From Candidatus Kuenenbacteria bacterium CG08_land_8_20_14_0_20_37_23 (GTDB taxonomy: Bacteria; Patescibacteriota; Patescibacteriia; UBA2196; GWA2-42-15), in NCBI GenBank assembly GCA_002778965.1, contig PEXX01000025.1, positions 1 through 10,999 on the forward strand: 10,999 bases of DNA. The letters run 5' to 3'. Under the pieces are notes generated by a model. The model did no database searches. It had not been told where the DNA came from and saw nothing but the letters and a program-made list of their open reading frames with translations. Every line of letters begins with the position of its first letter. Position 1 is the first letter of the stretch. Below are positions 6,824 through 10,999 of this stretch, one piece after another. The translations under genes were made by a program, and so were the position numbers.

Positions 6824-7411
6824 TTAAATCTCTATCTCTCCCTGCCTCAAAATCTCTACGCCATCACCGCACACCCTCACGATGGTTGAGGGTTTTTTTA
6901 CTTTTAATCTTCCATTGTCTAAAATCATATCAACCTTGCTTTCTAAATCGCCTATCTGCTTTTTAATCTCCGGAACAGAATAACAAACATCTTCTCCGGC
7001 CAAATTCGCGCTTGAGACAGTCAATGGCCTGCCTAACTTTCTAGCTATGCTCTGAATTAAATTATTGGTGGAAATCCTCACAGCGCAATCTTTCTGGTCT
7101 TTAAATAAAAACACATTATTTACTTGCTCTCTTACTCGCGGACGCACAACCAAAGAAAGTCCTGGATGCTTCTTGGATAAATCCAATTCTTTTTTGTTTA
7201 ACTCAAAATAATCCTGCATCTGCGCCAAACTTGCCACCGCCAGGGGCAAAAATTTATTTTTCTCTCTTTTTTTTATCTTATATATTTTATCAATCGCTTC
7301 TTTATTAGTCGCATCGCAGACAAAACCATAGGCTGTTTCCGTAGGCGCGATTAAAACCCCGCCATTAATCAATATGTCTACGGCTTTCTTTATTGTTTCT
7401 TTGTTTTGCAT
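6824..7411 (-). CDS. tsaC: L-threonylcarbamoyladenylate synthase (YrdC/Sua5 domain)
   Basis: Makes threonylcarbamoyl-AMP from threonine, bicarbonate and ATP, the first step of the t6A modification at A37 of ANN-decoding tRNAs; the other Tsa proteins are not in the window. At 195 residues it is a single YrdC domain without the C-terminal Sua5 extension. Motifs: PTETAYG (23-29), 'CDATN' (32-36), the Lys47-x-Arg49 nucleotide/phosphate site followed by 'KNKFLPL', SSAN (133-136) and 'PSTIV' (174-178). The Cys-Asp-Ala block and SAN loop are as expected. The ATG at 7411 gives the standard N-terminus. A perfect 22-bp palindrome lies 30 nt upstream and may regulate it. The gene is downstream of the large protease gene on the same strand, with a 161-nt gap. 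Confidence 0.95.
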   Translation of the reverse strand: MQNKETIKKAVDILINGGVLIAPTETAYGFVCDATNKEAIDKIYKIKKREKNKFLPLAVASLAQMQDYFELNKKELDLSKKHPGLSLVVRPRVREQVNNVFLFKDQKDCAVRISTNNLIQSIARKLGRPLTVSSANLAGEDVCYSVPEIKKQIGDLESKVDMILDNGRLKVKKPSTIVRVCGDGVEILRQGEIEI

Positions 7412-7441
7412 AAGTGTATGGTTTTAAATGCTTTTCTCTGC

Positions 7442-7463
7442 CTTAATGAATATATTCATTAAG
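7442..7463. promoter_or_regulatory. Perfect 22-bp palindrome upstream of tsaC (candidate operator)
   Basis: The half-site CTTAATGAATA is followed directly by its exact reverse complement, with no spacer. It sits 31-52 nt before the tsaC start codon. It contains TATATT, which could serve as a -10, so a dimeric regulator bound here could block transcription. As an RNA it would be a weak AT hairpin without a U tract, so a terminator is less likely. The rest of the 7412-7572 gap holds a 6-bp inverted repeat (TTGGTC at 7490, GACCAA at 7523) and nothing else recognisable. Confidence 0.5.
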
Positions 7464-7572
7464 ACTGTCATTAATAAACAACCTTACATTTGGTCAAAAA
7501 AATAGTCATAATAAAATCAGTAGACCAAGTACAAAATTACTGGAGCCATTCAATGGAAATAAATTTGAGCAG

Positions 7573-10223
7573 TTAATCACCCATGTCTATTTTGTTTAAG
7601 TCATTATCAGTAATACCAAGCGCTAATTTTCTGAATAAATCCATCAGATTTTTCCAAGTGACTTCCCAGCGTTTGCCATCAAAATCTACATACCATATCC
7701 TACTCCTGTCCGCGACTTGTAAAAGCAGGCGGCCTTTTAGACGATTAGTTAAACTAGTATCCATGTTCACTTTGTCATTACCGCGCCGACTGGAATTAGA
7801 AGCAATATCTGGATTATAACCAGCCCCTGCTTCACTTTTATCAGAAAAACCATCACCATCACTATCCACTTCGCTAGAGACTGAATCGATATGTATTAAA
7901 ATTTGATATAAGTTGGTATTGTTAATGCCAAGAGCCAATGTTTCAAATAGATTCAAAGCATTGGCAAAAGTTACTTCATAACGCCTTCCGTTATTAGGAT
8001 TAACATACCAAATACGGCCGCGATCTTGAACCTGTAGCAAAAATTTACCACGTAGTCGGTTAGTCAACTCATTATCAACTACGTCATTAATTGATGGAGC
8101 GCCTGTATTCAATGGCATGGCCCCCAAAGATAGGGACTGCAACATAGAATTTAACTCACTTTTGACTGTGTTAAATTCAGTTTGATTATCACTCAAAAAA
8201 TTTAAATCCACCACCAAATATTGCTCTTCTGATTTTATGGTGTAACTTATTGATTGAGAAATAATCTTACCACTACTCACGCTTTTAAAAACAGATTCAA
8301 CCATAATGGCGTTATTAATCTCATTATTAATTTTATAGTAGGCGTTAGATTTTACGATTTCACACTTTAAATCCAACCGGATAATAATTTTATTAATCTC
8401 TGCCACCTGCTGTTTAGTATAATCCAAAAAATCATCATTGTTCATATTCTTTGTATCTTCAGTGACTCTAGCGGCCTGAAAGGTAACAAAAGCCCCTTTA
8501 CTGTCTTTATGAAAAACGTAAGCTGGAACGCTTTTGGAATTATTCGCCATAACTGCCCAATTTTGTCCAGCAAGAAAACTAAATTTGGGACTATTACTAT
8601 TGCTAAATTGTCTTTCTTCATTAAAAGCAATAGTACTAGCGTCAATTTTAAAGGTATTGATTACACGATCAACTGCTTCTTTGTCCTTATCGTTCTCGCC
8701 ATAATCATAATTAATAATTACCAAATAATTCTTGACCGGAAAAATATAGGCGTAAAATATCTCTCCGGATACAGAAGTAACAATTTTCTTCCCCGATATC
8801 CCGTTAATTGTTACACTTTTTTCATCAACAAAAGAAAACATCGATAGTATGCCCAGCTCGGCGTATTGTCTCTTTAACTCCTGGACAATATCATTCAAAC
8901 CTGTCAGATATGGGTATCTAACGAATTCAAGCTCAATAAAACCACCATCATCATCGCTTTTTTTATCAATAGATAAACGGCCCTCGCTATAATAATCAAA
9001 ATCCCAATCAGTCATTTTAGTAATACTAACTGGCGGATAACTTTTAACAAAAATATTGGCCGACTTTAAATTTTTTTGTTCTTTGGTAAAAGCCACTAAA
9101 TGACTGAGCAAAGTATTTGTCTGCGGGACATTGTTTTTATTTCGATCAAACCAATCGCCGATAGAAGAAATATTAATGGCATAACCCAATGTGCCCAAGA
9201 GATCAGAATGCGCTTGGCTGGTAATACCAATAACTTTACCGACAGCATTAAGAGCAGCTCCGCCAGAACTTCCAAAAGAAGTAACGGCGTCAGTTTTAAT
9301 CCATTGCTGACCATATTTATCTACTTCACCACTAACAACGCCTTTTGTAATGGTAATAGTTTCACCACCGATGACTGGATAGCCCAAAGCAACAACCTCA
9401 TCGCCCACTTGCGCGGTATTAAATCGGTCTAAATCTAAATAGGAAAAATTACGCAAAGTACTTAACCCGGTAATATTTTCAATTTTCAATATGGCCATGT
9501 CTAAAGCCTTATCCCTAGCGACAACTTTGGCGGTATAAGCGCAGTTGGGTTCATCACTGATGTTCTCTGGAATACATATTTGGTAAACCGCATCACGGAT
9601 ACTGCTATCCAATTCTTCCTCCAAGGTAATGACATGATAGTTGGACAAAATTAACCCTTCGGGGCTAATAATGATACCTGACCCTTCAGAATTGAGAGAA
9701 AGATTATAATATCTGTCCAGAAAAAAAGTTTTTATTTTAACAATGGCCTTATAAGCATCCTCTTTGGGAAGTTCGCTCGGATCTGTAATACTAACTGATG
9801 GGATGTTTAAGTGCCCCGACGTGTTGATAATAAAGTCAGCCAGGCTCTTGTCAGATACGCTCCCAATATTGGTGTGGTATCCAGTGATGTTAATTTTATA
9901 ATTGCCAGCGCTAAGATGTTCAGGTATTGTCCATTTATAGCTGCCGGTAGTATTATTAATGTCAACTGGCAGATTAAATTCTATCCAATCGAGACAACTG
10001 TCGCAACTTTTGTACCCAATAGCGACGGTATCAATATTTGTCTGTGTCCAAGTAATATTGACTTCATCACCGACAGCATAAACTTCGCCACCATTGGGTG
10101 ATATTAAGTCTAGAACCGGGTCTTCGCTGGAAGTAGCACTGGTAGAATTTATATTAGCTGTAAAAAAAACACAAACAATAAAAAAACATACCTACATATC
10201 TTAGTTGTGTACATATTTGTCAT
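7573..10223 (-). CDS. Secreted HtrA-like trypsin-type protease, multidomain; frameshift within the signal peptide
   Basis: Adding one T in the T8 tract at 10162-10169 gives 883 residues (numbers refer to that product). Order: signal peptide 1-30 ('VFLLFVFF', cleavage after STSA); Kre9/KNH-like Ig domain 36-134 (starts 'LDLISPNGGEVYAVGD', has a CDSC pair); trypsin-like domain about 145-360 with His197 ('SNYHVI'), Asp242 ('DMAILK') and Ser320 (GSSGG); two PsbP-like alpha/beta modules about 390-527 and 546-700 (fold inferred); module A 719-778; a calcium-type loop DSDGDGFSD 787-795; module B 824-883. The catalytic triad is complete. As written, ATG 10223 yields only 24 codons before TAA (10149-10151), while the protease frame is open from 10191 but has no ATG, GTG or TTG before 9648, inside the protease domain. 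No membrane anchor or sortase motif ends the protein. A CATAAT box at 10229-10234 suggests a nearly leaderless mRNA. Likely substrates are extracellular or envelope proteins. Confidence 0.85.
7576..7755 (-). repeat. C-terminal 'RIWYV' module, copy B, of the protease
   Basis: A 60-residue unit (LTNRLKGRLLLQV, RIWYV, KRWEVT, LFRKLALGIT) that ends the protein. It aligns without gaps for the first 24 residues with copy A, then with one short indel. Similar modules recur in secreted Patescibacteria proteins as far as I recall; the function is unknown, possibly surface or wall attachment. Confidence 0.8.
7840..7866 (-). other. Calcium-binding-type loop DSDGDGFSD between the two modules
   Basis: Nine residues with the DxDGDGxxD spacing of thrombospondin type 3/dockerin-like Ca loops, set in a linker between modules A and B. 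Side-chain spacing fits Ca2+ coordination. This supports an extracellular location. Confidence 0.7.
7891..8070 (-). repeat. C-terminal 'RIWYV' module, copy A, of the protease
   Basis: A 60-residue unit (LTNRLRGKFLLQV, RIWYVNPNNGRRYEVT, LFETLALGIN) matching copy B. It keeps the NPxxGRRY form, which is closer to what I recall as the family consensus (WYVNPxxGKRY). The two copies are diverged, so this is not a recent duplication. Confidence 0.8.
10162..10186 (-). other. Paired homopolymers (T8 and T7) in the signal-peptide codons: frameshift site
   Basis: On the coding (-) strand T7 (10180-10186) and T8 (10162-10169) are ten bases apart. Gaining one T in either tract joins the ATG frame to the protease frame and keeps a hydrophobic signal core. 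This is where the reading frame breaks. Confidence 0.75.
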
Positions 10224-10251
10224 GGTTAATTATGTTAATTATTTGAAGTGA

Positions 10252-10510
10252 AAGTTCTTTCATTTAAGTGGTTATGTCAGTGAGCGGCTGCAAGCTGCTT
10301 TTAATAGGGTGGACAGAATAATCCCAGTTAAACCCTACAAGAATATGAAAGTAATTGCCACGGATTTAGAAGATTTTCTCTATGCTCGTGGAAAAACATT
10401 TCCGTGTATTAAAACAGTTCTATCGCTTAATAACTGCCATGACCCGTTCAGCCGCTGGTTATTTAGCTAACTACTTCTATGCCTTGACCGTATACACCCT
10501 TAGCCAATAG
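10252..10510 (+). pseudogene. Frameshifted relic of an unidentified gene
   Basis: The first frame is open from just after TGA (10249-10251) and includes 'SERLQAAFNRVDRIIPVK' and 'ATDLEDFLYARGK'. The second, shifted by one base, runs from ATG 10382 to TAG 10508 (42 codons) and includes 'EKHFRVLKQFYR' and 'SAAGYLANYFYALTVY'. Removing one A from the A5 tract at 10392-10396 fuses them into about 85 residues with a believable charged-helical composition. No start codon or promoter fits the first frame. I do not recognise the family; a transposase tail is possible but unproven. It ends exactly where the neighbouring membrane gene loses its expected sequence, so it may be part of an inserted segment. 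Both frames could also be chance. Confidence 0.35.
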
Positions 10511-10816
10511 CGGCAATACTCCAAAAAATTTATAAGGAAATAACAATCTAGTAACAATCCAACCTTTATTAAAAGTAACAATAAAGTCAAAAATAAAACC
10601 AATAATTACCCCGAGAAAAATAACTCCCAAAAATATCTTAGGGGAATTTTTCTTTTCTCTCAACCATAAGAAAATTGAAGGGATAAATAAATACAGACCA
10701 AATGCTATTAATGGCTTCAAATTTAACAATACAGAAATTAACGCCATGATTACTAAAATCAAAGATGTTATCAATAAATCAAATTGTTTTGGTTTTAAAC
10801 TTAAAATTTTTCGCAT
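10463..10816 (-). CDS. Lycopene-cyclase-domain-like membrane protein, C-terminally truncated
   Basis: About 117 residues with three strongly hydrophobic stretches, in the numbering from ATG 10816 roughly 15-32, 36-52 and 61-80. The block 'GFIFDFIVTFNKGW' followed by 'LFPYKFFGVLPL' resembles the lycopene cyclase domain family (CarR/CrtYcd type), in which a D-x-x-x-x-x-x-x-W segment is followed by 'LPxEE/D' and another helix. Here the match stops at 'LPL' (about 10508), and the last 14 residues ('LAKGVYGQGIEVVS') are unrelated, so the acidic motif and final helix are missing. An in-frame TTG at 10819 is possible, but ATG 10816 is preferred. It is probably nonfunctional for cyclisation. The family assignment is from motif memory and is tentative. 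Confidence 0.55.
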   Translation of the reverse strand: MRKILSLKPKQFDLLITSLILVIMALISVLLNLKPLIAFGLYLFIPSIFLWLREKKNSPKIFLGVIFLGVIIGFIFDFIVTFNKGWIVTRLLFPYKFFGVLPLLAKGVYGQGIEVVS

Positions 10817-10894
10817 CAAAGATATAATTAATGTTTCGGTGGCTATCTATAAGCTCACAAACTACCCGTAAATTTTAATTACATTTATATCTTC

Positions 10895-10903
10895 ATTATA
10901 ACA
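10895..10903 (-). promoter_or_regulatory. Extended -10 promoter for the membrane protein gene
   Basis: On the minus strand the sequence reads TGTTATAAT, a perfect TATAAT with the TG of an extended -10. No good -35 is found at 15-18 bp, which extended -10 promoters can do without. The ATG is 78 nt downstream. Confidence 0.5.
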
Positions 10904-10904
10904 C

Positions 10905-10937
10905 AAAAACCACATGAATAAAATTTAAGCGGTTTTT
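10905..10937. terminator. Weak AT-rich hairpin, possible terminator
   Basis: AAAAACC (10905-10911) pairs with GGTTTTT (10931-10937) around a 19-nt loop. The A and T runs form part of the stem, so on either strand it would leave a U run. With only two G-C pairs it is a weak candidate. It lies just upstream of the promoter above and could end a gene entering from the right on the minus strand. Confidence 0.2.
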
Positions 10938-10999
10938 GGTTGCGCAGATTACCTGTTTTCCGAACTCTCGGGGATTTATGAGAGGGTTAAAATTAGCAT

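Noticed and set aside
7490..7528. TTGGTC/GACCAA inverted repeat as the protease terminator
   Set aside because: Six-bp arms with a 27-nt loop, and the T run falls in the loop rather than after the stem.
7573..9648. Protease gene starting at the TTG at 9648
   Set aside because: That TTG lies directly before the catalytic His loop (SNYHV). The typical preceding GSGIIISPEG segment, an Ig domain and part of a signal peptide are encoded upstream in the same open frame.
9811..10101. 96-codon + strand frame
   Set aside because: Antisense to the KNH-like domain, which has clear motifs on the minus strand.
10965..10984. CTCTC/GAGAG hairpin near the right end
   Set aside because: Only five base pairs, a ten-base loop and no T tract; not enough for a terminator or RNA gene.
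10898..10999. Minus-strand open frame of about 33 codons entering from the right edge (contains NPREFGKQVICATKNR)
   Set aside because: Too short, no recognisable family and cut by the window edge; it could be the end of a gene outside, but nothing supports it.

Overview
The window is AT-rich and compact, and it reads with the standard bacterial code: stops are TAA or TAG and no UGA is needed as a sense codon. The best guess for the source is a Candidate Phyla Radiation (Patescibacteria/Parcubacteria-type) bacterium. This is an inference from four things: an Elp3 of the radical SAM/GNAT type; a secreted protein with a Kre9/KNH-like Ig domain and two C-terminal 'RIWYV' modules, a combination I associate with Patescibacteria; a small lycopene-cyclase-like membrane protein; and start codons without clear Shine-Dalgarno sequences. 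No rRNA, tRNA or CRISPR array was seen.

Left part (1-5209, + strand): the 3' end of elp3 (tRNA wobble-uridine modification), with a heptamer tandem repeat inside its coding sequence; an HD-domain phosphohydrolase with its own promoter; glyA and folD, a one-carbon/folate pair 29 nt apart; and a full-length ABC exporter. An 84-bp inverted repeat spans the folD/ABC junction and encodes the odd C-terminal tail of FolD.

Middle (5214-7411): an orphan PIN-domain nuclease on the - strand converges with the ABC gene. It is divergent from the GTPase/ATPase gene ychF, and the two share a 59-bp spacer with interlocked promoters. ychF converges with the - strand gene tsaC/sua5 (threonylcarbamoyl-AMP synthase, another tRNA modification enzyme). 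Upstream of tsaC lies a perfect 22-bp palindrome.

Right part (7573-10999): a large secreted trypsin-like (HtrA-type) protease on the - strand with a composite architecture. An in-frame TTG at 9648 lies inside the catalytic domain, so it cannot be the real start. The open frame continues upstream to 10191 through the missing protease N-terminus, an Ig-like domain and half of a signal peptide. The ATG at 10223 and the first half of the signal peptide lie one frame away, across a T8/T7 homopolymer stretch. The gene is therefore either phase-variable, decayed, or carries a sequencing error. Beyond it lie a frameshifted + strand reading-frame relic (10252-10510) and a C-terminally truncated lycopene-cyclase-like membrane gene. 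The two meet at about 10508, suggesting an insertion or rearrangement junction.

Most genes are core functions (tRNA modification, folate metabolism, GTPase). The accessory content is the protease, the orphan PIN protein, the repeats and the broken right end.
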